A stretch of DNA of 64,000 nucleotides from Desnuesiella massiliensis (GCF_001403615.1 NZ_LN879454.1:568216-632215), one strand, 5' to 3'. Counted from the stretch's first letter, positions 34,473-42,985 are shown. Translations and numbers: made by a program. Notes: generated by a model from the letters alone, not told the origin.

Positions 34473-35289
34473 CTAATAGCTTCATAAAAGTCCAAAGTTT
34501 TTTATTATTCAAAGCAAACATAAATGCATTTAAATCCCTACAGAAGAAGGTAGTCAACATAATAAAATTTAAATAATGTTTTGCCAACTCGTCTAAAGTA
34601 AAGTTCATATCTGTTTTCAATTCTTCTGTATTAAGTGGGTTCATATATATTTCTAAATACCCAACGGTCTCTTCAAATTCCTCAGCAATATCATTAATGT
34701 GCTCTTCACTGTTTTTAATGAAACGATATTCTTTTACCTTCTGTAAAGATTGAATATGCATAGGATATGTATTCAGATATTTTTGAAATTTCTCAGTGTT
34801 ATTTAGTATATACAGTTTAATATCTTGCAGAAAAGAATCTCGTCTGCTGTCCTGAAGATTAAAGTCTAATAATTCATTATATAAAGATATAGTATCTGCA
34901 TCATAATATCGCTTGTTTAAATTGCCTAATTTTAATTTTTCAAAGCCACTACATAGACTAAGTATTTCCATGAATGAATACTGCATAAATAGTAAGTCTC
35001 TTCTTAAATCAATATATTTAGCTAAGTCTTTCTTTTTATTTACAAATTCTATGCAAAAGAAGAATATTATTGCCGCGGCTATAGAAGCAGCTAACTGGGA
35101 TAAAATTGATAATATGTTGACAAAAATATGAAACATCATATCAGCACCATTGAATAAAGGAGGGCTATCCTTAAATAACAACACAACTTTTTCCAATACC
35201 ATTAAAATAATCATAAAAATAAATACTTTACCAAAACTTATTTTATAATCTTGTTGGGATGAAATACTTACTATATCTTTATTTGACAA
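34468..35289 (-). CDS. AT-rich inserted membrane protein gene (unknown function)
   Basis: A 273-residue protein on the minus strand, opposite to all its neighbours. Two hydrophobic segments (about residues 21-43 and 52-80) are followed by a cytosolic helical domain of about 190 residues rich in K, E, L and N, with no motif I recognise. The TTG start follows AAAGGTG. Its composition is much more AT-rich than the ICE around it, so it is a later arrival. It separates the membrane and ATPase parts of VirD4. Roles to consider are surface exclusion, phage defence or an immunity function; nothing in the sequence decides. Confidence 0.6.
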   Translation of the reverse strand: MSNKDIVSISSQQDYKISFGKVFIFMIILMVLEKVVLLFKDSPPLFNGADMMFHIFVNILSILSQLAASIAAAIIFFFCIEFVNKKKDLAKYIDLRRDLLFMQYSFMEILSLCSGFEKLKLGNLNKRYYDADTISLYNELLDFNLQDSRRDSFLQDIKLYILNNTEKFQKYLNTYPMHIQSLQKVKEYRFIKNSEEHINDIAEEFEETVGYLEIYMNPLNTEELKTDMNFTLDELAKHYLNFIMLTTFFCRDLNAFMFALNNKKLWTFMKLLD

Positions 35290-35522
35290 ATATATTCACC
35301 TTTCTTTCCGTTTTTTTATTAAATTTATCAACTTATACATTTCAACATTTCATGCTTTATAACATTATGGTAGATGTTGATTTCATCAAGTAACAAATAG
35401 CTCTATCGTTACAAAGTATTTTCTTATAGTAGAGGTGCTTTTTGTATATACAAAATATTTTACCAAAATAAAGCAATGGCTTCAATTTAGTAATGCAATT
35501 TCAATGAAAGGAGTTGATGCCT
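35290..35522. other. AT-rich gap between the inserted gene and the VirD4 ATPase
   Basis: This 233-base stretch is as AT-rich as the inserted gene. It should hold that gene's promoter on the minus strand and a start signal for the VirD4 ATPase on the plus strand; I could not settle the hexamers. GAAAGGAG at 35,506-35,513 is the ATPase ribosome site. No terminal repeats or target duplication were visible at the edges of the insert. Confidence 0.35.
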
Positions 35523-37052
35523 ATGAGTGAAATTACCCAGCAAGGAGGTGTTGTCATCGGTGTAAAGAAAGAAGGCAACAAAGAACGCATCTATTTTGTC
35601 GGCGAGGACAGCCATCTGCTGTGTATTGGTGCTACCCGTTCCGGTAAGTCTCGAAATCTGGTAGTTCAATCTATTTGTACCCTTGGACTTGCAGGGGAAT
35701 CCATTGTAGTCAGCGATCCAAAGGCTGAGCTGTTTGACTATACATCTGAATTCCTTAAGAAACTCGGCTACGAGGTTCTGGTTTTGGATTTCAAAAACCC
35801 TGCGAAAAGTCAGCGGTATAATCTACTGCAGCCAATCATCAATGCTGTTAATGCAGGTGATACCGATAAGGCTGAAATGCTGGCATGGGATTTGACAAAC
35901 AATCTTGTTGGCAAACCGGAAGGTGAAAAGATCTGGACCAATGGTGAATGTTCCATTATTGCAGCATCTATACTCTGTGTGGTATGTGATAACAAGCATC
36001 GTCCGGAGTATCAGAACCTTACCAATGTTTATTGGTTTATTGCTGAAATGGTCAAGACAATCGGCAATAAAATGCCACTGCTTGAATATGTTAAAAAGCT
36101 TCCCCCTGCTCATCCTGCCAAAGCCCTACTCTCTATTTCTGATGTTGCGCCCAGCAGGACAAGGGGAAGCTTTTATACTTCAGCTTTGACTACACTCCGA
36201 TTGTTTACGAGCAAATCTATTTATGCCATAACCCATATGAGCGATTTTCAGTTGCAGGACATAGGACAGAAAAAGCAGGCATTGTTTATTATTCTGCCTG
36301 ATGAGAAAACCACCTTTTATCCGGTGGCATCGCTGATAGTATCACAGCAATATGAATTGCTTGCCAACTTAGCTGATATGAGGGGAGGTCGATTAAAGCA
36401 GCGTGTCAATTTCATTTTGGATGAATTCGGAAACTTTACAACCATCACTGATTTCACAAATAAGCTGACAGTCGGCGGTGGCAGGGGTATGCGATTCAAT
36501 CTGTTTATTCAGTCCTTTTCACAGCTGAAAGAGAAGTATGATGAAAATACCTCGGACACCATTAAAGCCAACTGCCAAACCTGGGTGTATCTACAAGCAG
36601 ATGATATGGATACTTTGCGTGAGATATCGGAAAAGCTGGGTACTTATACTGTTTCAAGTTATCAATTGTCGTCAAACCACGCAAAATATTCCACTCCATC
36701 AAGTTCTCATAGTATCAGTTTAGTAGAACGGAAACTCTTGAATGTAGATGAGGTCAGGCGTATTATACGGCCTTATCAGATTGTCACTTCCCGTACGCAT
36801 CCTGCTATCATGTATTCTCCGGATTTATCAGAGTGGTACTTTAACAGGATGTTAGGGCTTGGCGACAAGGAACACAACCGTAGACTTCGGGAGGAACGGG
36901 AGAAAAAGCGCCCTGCAATCACTAACACGAATGAGGAAATCGCATTATGGAATATCTGGATTTACTATCAGAAAGATATTATCAGGAAAATGCAATTACA
37001 AGCTCAAAAAGGTAATGGTGGATTTGCCAACAATGAAACTGATTTAGAATAA
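35523..37052 (+). CDS. VirD4/TraG-type coupling ATPase, soluble part (split gene)
   Basis: A 509-residue ATPase that brings the relaxosome to the secretion channel. It opens with the GGVVIGVKKEG strand, then the Walker A CIGATRSGKSRNL (about residue 40), VVSDPKAELF, and Walker B FILDEFGNF (about 300). A C-terminal GGGRGMRFNLFIQSFSQL follows. The usual two-helix anchor is missing and is encoded at 33910-34374. I chose the ATG at 35,523, nine bases after GAAAGGAG, over 35,517. Its own ribosome site suggests it is still made as a separate protein. Confidence 0.88.
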   Translation: MSEITQQGGVVIGVKKEGNKERIYFVGEDSHLLCIGATRSGKSRNLVVQSICTLGLAGESIVVSDPKAELFDYTSEFLKKLGYEVLVLDFKNPAKSQRYNLLQPIINAVNAGDTDKAEMLAWDLTNNLVGKPEGEKIWTNGECSIIAASILCVVCDNKHRPEYQNLTNVYWFIAEMVKTIGNKMPLLEYVKKLPPAHPAKALLSISDVAPSRTRGSFYTSALTTLRLFTSKSIYAITHMSDFQLQDIGQKKQALFIILPDEKTTFYPVASLIVSQQYELLANLADMRGGRLKQRVNFILDEFGNFTTITDFTNKLTVGGGRGMRFNLFIQSFSQLKEKYDENTSDTIKANCQTWVYLQADDMDTLREISEKLGTYTVSSYQLSSNHAKYSTPSSSHSISLVERKLLNVDEVRRIIRPYQIVTSRTHPAIMYSPDLSEWYFNRMLGLGDKEHNRRLREEREKKRPAITNTNEEIALWNIWIYYQKDIIRKMQLQAQKGNGGFANNETDLE

Positions 37053-37070
37053 TGAAAGGAGGACAAATTT

Positions 37071-37427
37071 GTGAACATCAAAACCGTAAAGAAAAAATGC
37101 AAAAACCTTTGGAAAACGGCAAGTGCGGGAATGGTTGCACTTGCTGTTTCTTTTATGAGCACAATGCCTGCTTATGCCGACGACATAAAAGACAGCCAGA
37201 TTGTCAAAGGAACTGAAAAACTGATTGGAGATGTTACTACATGGCTAATGGTTCTTGCTCCGGTAGTATCAGGACTTCTCATTATCTATTTCTTCATCCG
37301 CAGATCAGCTGCAGATGAGATGGATCAGAAAAAGTGGAATAACCGTATTGTCGTTGCTATTGTTTCCTGTATCGGTGCGGTACTCGGTTCGGCAACACTT
37401 AATCTCATCGTTGGATATTATAAGTAA
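37071..37427 (+). CDS. VirB2/TrbC-like membrane protein
   Basis: A 118-residue protein with a signal peptide (about 1-36, ending PAYADD) and two membrane helices (about 56-74, then after a basic loop DQKKWNNRI, about 92-112). Size, topology and the place right after the coupling protein match VirB2/TrbC-type pilin or channel subunits of Firmicute elements. GTG start after AAAGGAGGAC. A terminator-like hairpin follows at 37,445. Alternatively it is a DUF3852-type accessory protein. Confidence 0.65.
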   Translation: MNIKTVKKKCKNLWKTASAGMVALAVSFMSTMPAYADDIKDSQIVKGTEKLIGDVTTWLMVLAPVVSGLLIIYFFIRRSAADEMDQKKWNNRIVVAIVSCIGAVLGSATLNLIVGYYK

Positions 37428-37444
37428 TTCTAAAAACGTTTTAC

Positions 37445-37472
37445 AGACTGTATAAGAACAGTCTTATTTTTA
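37445..37472 (+). terminator. Terminator or attenuator hairpin
   Basis: AGACTG (37445-37450) pairs with CAGTCT (37459-37464), then TATTTTTATC. It lies between the VirB2-like gene and the 87-residue gene. Confidence 0.5.
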
Positions 37473-37503
37473 TCAATTCATATTTTAAAGGAGGATTTAT
37501 TCA

Positions 37504-37767
37504 ATGAAAAACATTCTAAGAAATGCGGAAATCAAAGCTATGGTAACTGTTGGCAATGTAAAATCAACAGTCAATCAAACCTTTGGCAGAGCCAAGAGAG
37601 CTCTTGCAAATCGTGAAGGGCAGGGCACACTCGATGTTGCAATTACTGTCCTTATTTCCATTGTACTTGGTGCACTCATTCTTGCCGGACTGTATCTTAT
37701 TATAAATGGTACAGTGCTGCCGACAATTACAGAACGCATCAAAGAGATGTTTAACTACAAGGGCTAA
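37504..37767 (+). CDS. DUF6133-like small membrane protein, candidate Flp-type pilin
   Basis: An 87-residue protein: a basic N-terminal part of 38 residues, then EGQGTLDVAITVLISIVLG, a long hydrophobic helix (about 45-68), and a short tail ending FNYKG. The segment resembles the EG-TAIEY processing site of Flp pilins: cleavage after Gly39 would leave Asp at +5, where Glu is usual. The ICE also encodes a type IV prepilin peptidase and a Tad ATPase. Hairpin terminators on both sides could allow high, separate expression. Pilin identity is my inference. Confidence 0.55.
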   Translation: MKNILRNAEIKAMVTVGNVKSTVNQTFGRAKRALANREGQGTLDVAITVLISIVLGALILAGLYLIINGTVLPTITERIKEMFNYKG

Positions 37768-37778
37768 ACGACTCAATC

Positions 37779-37820
37779 AAAAGCATTGGCAGTGCAAACA
37801 GCACCGCCAATGCTTTTTTA
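37779..37820 (+). terminator. Rho-independent terminator after the candidate pilin gene
   Basis: A perfect 12-bp stem (37779-37790 with 37806-37817), an inner AGTGC/GCAC pair and a six-T run. Confidence 0.8.
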
Positions 37821-37842
37821 AACAAAAAATCAGGAGGATTTT

Positions 37843-38133
37843 ATGATGAACATCAAAACAGAAATCAAAAAGACATTCAAGGACAACGGTAAGTTGAAAG
37901 CAGTTGTAAATCTAATTATTGATGAAGGTTTTATCATCAAAAACGTGCGGCTGGTAAATGGAGCAAAGGGGCTTTTTGTATCCATGCCAAGCGGCAAGAT
38001 TAAAGACGGAAGTTATGTTGAAATATGCCATCCGATCAAATCCAATGTAAGAGAGCAAATAGAAAAAAGCGTATTGGAAGCCTATCAAACGGTTATTACA
38101 TCAACAGATAGCAATAACGAAAAGCACGAATAG
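37843..38133 (+). CDS. SpoVG-family RNA/DNA-binding regulator
   Basis: A 96-residue protein with the SpoVG fold: KAVVNLIIDEGFIIKNVRLVNG, described by its ends, then GLFVSMPSGKIKDGSYVEICHPI and a C-terminal helix. SpoVG proteins bind nucleic acids and act in sporulation, cell division and virulence control. The chromosomal copy is usual; one inside an ICE operon may tune transfer genes or host cell state. The ATG at 37,843 or 37,846 follows AGGAGG; either is possible. It comes directly after the pilin-like gene's terminator. Confidence 0.8.
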   Translation: MMNIKTEIKKTFKDNGKLKAVVNLIIDEGFIIKNVRLVNGAKGLFVSMPSGKIKDGSYVEICHPIKSNVREQIEKSVLEAYQTVITSTDSNNEKHE

Positions 38134-38195
38134 CAGGTACGAAAATCCTTTGGGGGTATCATTTAGGTACTCCCCCGGAAAGGGGTGATTGAGAT

Positions 38196-39029
38196 TTGGA
38201 AGTCATTTTAGTAATGCTAATCGTTGCTTTGCTCAACGGCTCTATAGCCTATATCAACAATCTCTTAACCGATATAGTGCCTATGACATTGTATGCCGAA
38301 CAATATATGACTGTTGTATCCGGTGTAAATCTTGCAGAAACTCTGTTTGACATTATATTTGGATTTGGTATTTCTTTGATTATCTTAAAGTTTCTCAAAA
38401 AAGGCTTTGAAACCTATGTAATGTGGACAGACGGTGATGCTGATGAAGAACCTCTATTTCTGCTCACCAATTTTTTTAGGGCGTTAGCTGTTGCGATATG
38501 CTTTCCTACCATCTATGGATGGCTTGGCAGTATAGTGGAGGATATGACCAATAAACTCTTGATAGCCATTGGAGCAGCAACAAGCTACGATTGGCAGGCA
38601 TGGGTAAATGGTATTTCTTCATTAGGGATAGTAACAGCAATTTTCGGGCTGATTTTTATCATCTGCTACTTCATGCTGTATTTCCAGTTCCTTATGAGGG
38701 GACTGGAAATATTGATTTTGAGGATCGGCGTACCTTTAGCCTGTGTTGGACTTCTTGACAATGATAAAGGTGTTTTTAAAACATATATCAATAAGTTTTT
38801 TCAGTCAACACTTGCTGTTGTAATACAAATATCTCTTGCAAAATTAGGCGTAGGACTGATGCTGAATATGCATATCTTCTGGGGAGTTGCTTGTATGGTA
38901 TTGGCAATCAGGACACCGAGATTCCTGCAAGATTTTCTCATCACAACCGGTGGTGGCGGAACCGGTGTAATCAATAATGTATATCACAGCGTAAGGCTTG
39001 TCGGTATGGCGAAAAACCTGGCCAAATAG
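38196..39029 (+). CDS. VirB6/TrbL-like channel membrane protein
   Basis: A 277-residue membrane protein. About six hydrophobic helices are visible, including the first 15 residues, 60-78, 103-120, 140-170, 185-200 and 205-235. The acidic loop WTDGDADEEP and a C-terminal glycine stretch (TTGGGGTG) are present. TrbL/VirB6-type proteins form the inner membrane base of the secretion channel. The TTG start follows AAAGGGGTG. It is between SpoVG and the PrgI cluster, the usual place for the family in these elements. Confidence 0.8.
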   Translation: MEVILVMLIVALLNGSIAYINNLLTDIVPMTLYAEQYMTVVSGVNLAETLFDIIFGFGISLIILKFLKKGFETYVMWTDGDADEEPLFLLTNFFRALAVAICFPTIYGWLGSIVEDMTNKLLIAIGAATSYDWQAWVNGISSLGIVTAIFGLIFIICYFMLYFQFLMRGLEILILRIGVPLACVGLLDNDKGVFKTYINKFFQSTLAVVIQISLAKLGVGLMLNMHIFWGVACMVLAIRTPRFLQDFLITTGGGGTGVINNVYHSVRLVGMAKNLAK

Positions 39030-39096
39030 AAGTGGTAAAGATGTTAGATGGTGACATACAAACTACAATACCTATATGAAAGGCGGTGACTAATCA

Positions 39097-39306
39097 GTGG
39101 TGACAATGGATGACATTTCAAATGCAATCATCAGCTTGGTACGAATAGGTGCAGCGGCAAGATTTATTTATTGTATGGTGCGCTTATCTGCTGCTGAGGA
39201 GGAAGCTGCCCAGTATAAGAAACGAGCCAAAAACACCGTAGTTTTCTATATTATTGCCGAAAGCATTTGGCAGATCAAAGACTTGGTGCTTTATTACTAT
39301 GCTTAA
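39097..39306 (+). CDS. Small membrane protein of the transfer operon
   Basis: A 69-residue protein with weakly hydrophobic segments at both ends (ISLVRIGAAARFIYCMV and VVFYIIAESIWQIKDLVLYYY) joined by a charged EEEAAQYKKRAKN loop. It lies between the VirB6-like and PrgI genes. The GTG start has GGCGGTG upstream, with longer spacing than usual. It may be a small channel subunit; I know no name for it. Confidence 0.55.
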   Translation: MVTMDDISNAIISLVRIGAAARFIYCMVRLSAAEEEAAQYKKRAKNTVVFYIIAESIWQIKDLVLYYYA

Positions 39307-39318
39307 GGGAGGATGAAA

Positions 39319-39639
39319 ATGGATGAAAAGCTATATATACCTATGGGAGTAAAAACCGAAACCGAGATTTTTCCCGGATTTGGACGAAAACAACTTCTGC
39401 AATCTATTGTTGGATCAATCGGTGCAGGAGTTGTTGCTCTTTTTATATGGATACTTTCGCATAATGTTACACCTGCTGTAATTTGTATCCTTACGGGGAT
39501 TATCGGTTCTGTCATGATGACCACAAAAGACCAGACAAATCTTTCGGTAGTGGATCAGGTTCAAAACATGGTGCGATTTGCGAGAAGCCAAAAATATTAT
39601 CCATATGCTTATGGAGATGAATGGAGGATGAATAAATAA
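39319..39639 (+). CDS. PrgI-family conjugation protein
   Basis: A 106-residue protein. The N-terminal IPMGVKTETEIFPGFGRKQLL is followed by two membrane helices (about 35-50 and 55-73), then a cytosolic tail with VRFARSQKYYPYAYGDEW. This is the PrgI pattern of Gram-positive type IV secretion systems, normally just before VirB4. Here VirB4 is 13 kb downstream, after a Tad block. I chose the ATG at 39,319 (GGGAGG six bases before), because the ATG at 39,313 overlaps the ribosome site. Confidence 0.85.
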   Translation: MDEKLYIPMGVKTETEIFPGFGRKQLLQSIVGSIGAGVVALFIWILSHNVTPAVICILTGIIGSVMMTTKDQTNLSVVDQVQNMVRFARSQKYYPYAYGDEWRMNK

Positions 39640-39686
39640 TGAGCCGTACTATTGGGACAAGAAGTGTGATTTGCCTATGGAAATGA
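39639..39686 (+). CDS. Possible 15-residue leader coupling PrgI to the methyltransferase
   Basis: MSRTIGTRSVICLWK begins at an ATG overlapping the PrgI stop (TAATG) and ends in TGA overlapping the probable ATG (39,683) of the methyltransferase (ATGA). The methyltransferase has no ribosome site of its own, so this frame may carry ribosomes to it. It may instead be the stub of the gene that used to follow PrgI. Confidence 0.35.
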   Translation: MSRTIGTRSVICLWK

Positions 39687-40993
39687 CCTTCATTGATTTT
39701 TTCAGTGGAATTGGCGGTTTTCGGGCAGGCTTGGAAGCCTGTGGGATGAGATGTATCGGGCATTGCGAAATAGATAAATTTGCCGATCAAAGCTACCGGG
39801 CAATTTTTGATGTAAAGGAGGATGAATGGTTTGCAAAAGACATCACAGCAGTCAGACCTGAAGAAATTCCAAGAGCCGACATCTGGACTGCCGGATTTCC
39901 TTGTCAGGATATTTCGGTCGCAGGCAGCCAGCGAGGGCTTAACGGAAAGCGAAGCGGACTCTTTTTTGAAGTTGTTAGATTCATCCAGGGCAAAAATGCC
40001 GAAGATAAACCCCAATGGATTATCTTTGAAAATGTTAAAAATCTGTTATCCGTTAATCGAGGATGGGACTTTACAACCATTCTCTATACGCTGGCCACAC
40101 TCGGCTATGATTGTCAGTACGGACTTCTTAATTCACGTAATTACGGAGTCCCACAAAATCGAGAACGGATCTATATTGTCGCTTATAGACATTCTGGAAA
40201 CAAAAGTCCCGGAAAAATATTTCCTCTCACCGGAAGCGACGGAAAAACTCTTATCCAACTCATTGGAGGAATGCAGGGACAGAGAGTATACAGTCCCGAG
40301 GGTACAAGTGTAACCCTTTCAGCTCAAAGCGGTGGCTGGGGTGGAAAAACAGGGTTGTATTTCGTTGACCTAAACAAAAATAGTAAAATAACCGACATGG
40401 CTCGCTGTATAAAAGCGAGATATAACGCCGGAATTACCAACCGAGGGGCTGATAATTCCGGCGTTTATTATGCATGTGCGAGAGCTGTCCTGACTCCGAA
40501 CCGAATAGAGAAAAGGCAAAACGGTCCGCGCTTTAAACCTTGCGGTGAACCGAGTTTTACTTTGACAGCACAAGACCGCCACGGTGTTATGCTCTGTGAT
40601 TGTGAGAACTGCCAAAAAAGAATCAGAATCAAGGAAGCGACAAAACTGGGGTATGCAGAAGCCGGATGCGGTGACAGCATTAACTTTGCTTTTCCTAATA
40701 GCAAAACAAGACGAGGGCGAATAGGCAAAGGTGTGGAACAAACGCTGGAAACCGGATGCAACCAAGGAACGGCTTTTATTGGCTGTGGCCGTATCCGCAG
40801 ATTAACACCGAGAGAATGCTGGCGATTGCAGGGATTTTCTGATGAGATGTTTGATAAAGCAAGGACAATCAACTCTGATAATCAACTGTATAAACAAGCA
40901 GGAAACTCAGTAACGGTTACAGTGGTTTTTGCACTTGGGATGAAAATATTGGAAGTTAAACGGGAAATGGAGGGTGATGATTGTGGCAGATAA
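39683..40993 (+). CDS. dcm: C5-cytosine DNA methyltransferase (orphan, in the transfer operon)
   Basis: A 436-residue DNA methyltransferase. Motif I is FIDFFSGIGGFRAGLE, motif IV FPCQDISVAG with the catalytic cysteine (about residue 75), motif VI ENVKNL, motif VIII QNRERIYIVAY, motif IX LTPRECWRLQGF and motif X QAGNSVTVTV. All core motifs are present. The target-recognition part (about 215-360) contains CENCQKRI. I favour the ATG at 39,683, since MTFIDFF is a common start in this family. No endonuclease is next to it, so it may protect the ICE against recipient restriction. Confidence 0.85.
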   Translation: MTFIDFFSGIGGFRAGLEACGMRCIGHCEIDKFADQSYRAIFDVKEDEWFAKDITAVRPEEIPRADIWTAGFPCQDISVAGSQRGLNGKRSGLFFEVVRFIQGKNAEDKPQWIIFENVKNLLSVNRGWDFTTILYTLATLGYDCQYGLLNSRNYGVPQNRERIYIVAYRHSGNKSPGKIFPLTGSDGKTLIQLIGGMQGQRVYSPEGTSVTLSAQSGGWGGKTGLYFVDLNKNSKITDMARCIKARYNAGITNRGADNSGVYYACARAVLTPNRIEKRQNGPRFKPCGEPSFTLTAQDRHGVMLCDCENCQKRIRIKEATKLGYAEAGCGDSINFAFPNSKTRRGRIGKGVEQTLETGCNQGTAFIGCGRIRRLTPRECWRLQGFSDEMFDKARTINSDNQLYKQAGNSVTVTVVFALGMKILEVKREMEGDDCGR

Positions 40994-41702
40994 GGAAGGA
41001 GTAATAAAGAGAATTGATGAGGAACTCAAAAAGTTCGAAGAATCAGTCCCCGTAGCAAAGCGCGACGATATATTCTTTAATGATTTGCAAGTAAAAACTG
41101 CCTTTAGAAATGCCTTGTATAATACTCCGCTGACGGAAAGAATGGCAGGTCTGATTGAAAAACTGGATAACATTCTGGACCGTATGTTTGACTATTGGTC
41201 GGAACTTGATTTTGAAACTCTGAAACTAGATCGAAATGACTTCTATGAAGTAACACATCGCTTTCTTGAACAGTTGGACTATGATGACAGAGATCGTCAG
41301 CTTTATGAAAGAGCAAGCAACGAATATGCGGAATTTCTTGAAAACCTGAAAGGAAAAACACCACAGCAAATCATTGATGTGGCTTATGAGATTGTAATGA
41401 AAGCAGATATTTTGTCCTTGCTTGAATATCATGATTTGGACAAGAAGCAAATAAACATCCTGCTGACGATTCAAAATCCATTGGACTGCATTTATACCGA
41501 ATGGCAGCACAGCGATTATTCCTATATGGATATGCTTCGTGACAGCATGAATAGTATGATTGACACACAGGAGCATGAACTGACAATTCATAATTATCAT
41601 ATTTACGGTAAACCTCCTGCCATTATGGAAGACTATTATGCCGAGTATGAAAACGAAGAGCAGGAGATTCCCCAAGAAATTGAGGAAGAATTAGAGCAAT
41701 GA
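40983..41702 (+). CDS. DUF3848-like protein
   Basis: A 239-residue acidic helical protein. The middle reads YERASNEYAEFLENLKGKTPQ, cut here after the lysine, then AYEIVMKADILSLLEYHDL and YTEWQHSDYSYMDMLRDSM, a pattern I associate with DUF3848 in ICEs. Function is unknown. I placed the start at the GTG at 40,983, nine bases after GGAGG; it overlaps the methyltransferase stop. It ends in an ATGA overlap with the prepilin peptidase gene. Confidence 0.65.
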   Translation: MADKEGVIKRIDEELKKFEESVPVAKRDDIFFNDLQVKTAFRNALYNTPLTERMAGLIEKLDNILDRMFDYWSELDFETLKLDRNDFYEVTHRFLEQLDYDDRDRQLYERASNEYAEFLENLKGKTPQQIIDVAYEIVMKADILSLLEYHDLDKKQINILLTIQNPLDCIYTEWQHSDYSYMDMLRDSMNSMIDTQEHELTIHNYHIYGKPPAIMEDYYAEYENEEQEIPQEIEEELEQ

Positions 41703-42151
41703 TGATTCTGATAATAAAAGGCGGAATGTTTGCCTTTCTGCTCATCTTGGCTGCTGTATGGGACGTACGAAAACGTGAAATTCCGGATACTATTTCATTA
41801 CTCCTAATGATAACAGGATTATTGGCAATTGATCCTTGGAATGCATTTTCAGGGCTTGTTATGACAGGACTGCCGTATTTTCTTGCGGCAATCCTGATAC
41901 ACAGGGATAACTGCTTTTCAATTGGCGGCGGTGATATAAAGTTGATGGCTGCTTGTGGTTTTGTGCTGGGTACACCCCTTGGGGCTATGCAAAGCGTCAT
42001 TTCTCTTACTCTTGCTGTAATAGCAGGACTATGTATAAGACTTTCGAGTAAAAGTAAAAAGCTAAACTCAATTACACTACCTCTTGCACCTTTTTTCTGC
42101 GCAGGAGGTATTTTTTCATACATGGCACTTTTACTGAGTGCAATCATTTAA
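41699..42151 (+). CDS. Type IV prepilin peptidase TadV/CpaA-like (A24)
   Basis: A 150-residue membrane aspartyl protease that trims Flp-type pilins. The two catalytic aspartates are in WDVRKREIPD (about residues 23 and 31 region) and GGGDIKLMA (about 79). About five hydrophobic segments are visible. It starts in the stop codon of the previous gene. It is the first recognisable gene of a Tad-like block that continues through CpaB, TadZ, TadA, TadB and TadC. Confidence 0.88.
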   Translation: MMILIIKGGMFAFLLILAAVWDVRKREIPDTISLLLMITGLLAIDPWNAFSGLVMTGLPYFLAAILIHRDNCFSIGGGDIKLMAACGFVLGTPLGAMQSVISLTLAVIAGLCIRLSSKSKKLNSITLPLAPFFCAGGIFSYMALLLSAII

Positions 42152-42172
42152 AAAACAGGAGGACTATTAAAT

Positions 42173-42985
42173 ATGAATTTGAGTATTTTTAAAAACCGAA
42201 CAGTCATCGGACTGGTATGTATTTTCCTTTCTCTTGTCATTTGCTTTGGGCTTACACCTTTGTTTAACAGTGGATTGCGTGCACAAACGGAAATTGTCAG
42301 AGTATCATCAACAGTGAAGAAAGGTGAAGTGCTAACTGCTGACAAGCTGGAAATGGTGAAAGTGGGGGCATATAACCTTCCCGACAACGTTATTAAGAGT
42401 AAAGACAGTGCAGTCGGGAAATACGTCAATGCTGATTTACAAAAAGGTGACTATATCATTGCTTCAAAACTATCTGAAAAGCCCCTTGCCGAGTTTGAGT
42501 ATTTGAATGATTTGGACGGGACAAAGGTTGCCATGTCCATTACCATCAAGTTTTTTGCTGCCGGGTTGTCAGGTAAATTGGAAGCCGGTGATATCGTAAC
42601 CCTTATATCTGCAAATTATGATAACATGGGGAACGCAACCATTCCACCTGAACTCCAATATGTAAAAGTCCTAGCAGTAACCGCAGAAACAGGCGATGAT
42701 AAGGAATATGTTCCGCAAAAAGAAACCAATAGTGAAAACGAAGAAAAGAAATTACCTGCGACGATAACTTTGCTTGTCAATACAGAACAGGCTAAGGTAC
42801 TTGCAGACCTTGAACAAAAAGGAAATGTTCATGCTACCTTGGTTTACCGTGGTACTAAGGAAAATGCCGACAAGTTTTTAGCTGAACAGGACAAACTCTT
42901 TGGAAAAAAGGAGGACGCCCCAAACACAGTTACAAGCGTCAAGCAGAATGAACAGAAAGAGGAGGGCAACACTGATGCAGAATAA
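42173..42985 (+). CDS. CpaB/RcpC-like pilus assembly protein
   Basis: A 270-residue exported protein: N-terminal hydrophobic segment (about 10-30), then a SAF domain (VKKGEVLTADKLEMVKVGAYNL, stated by its ends) and a C-terminal domain. CpaB/RcpC proteins sit in the outer part of the Tad assembly. The tail is acidic and hydrophilic. ATG follows AGGAGG. It overlaps the start of the next gene by 11 bases. Confidence 0.82.
   Translation: MNLSIFKNRTVIGLVCIFLSLVICFGLTPLFNSGLRAQTEIVRVSSTVKKGEVLTADKLEMVKVGAYNLPDNVIKSKDSAVGKYVNADLQKGDYIIASKLSEKPLAEFEYLNDLDGTKVAMSITIKFFAAGLSGKLEAGDIVTLISANYDNMGNATIPPELQYVKVLAVTAETGDDKEYVPQKETNSENEEKKLPATITLLVNTEQAKVLADLEQKGNVHATLVYRGTKENADKFLAEQDKLFGKKEDAPNTVTSVKQNEQKEEGNTDAE

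Noticed and set aside
40468..40872. 134-residue minus-strand frame in the cytosine methyltransferase
   Set aside because: Antisense to motif IX and the target-recognition region, without a start signal.
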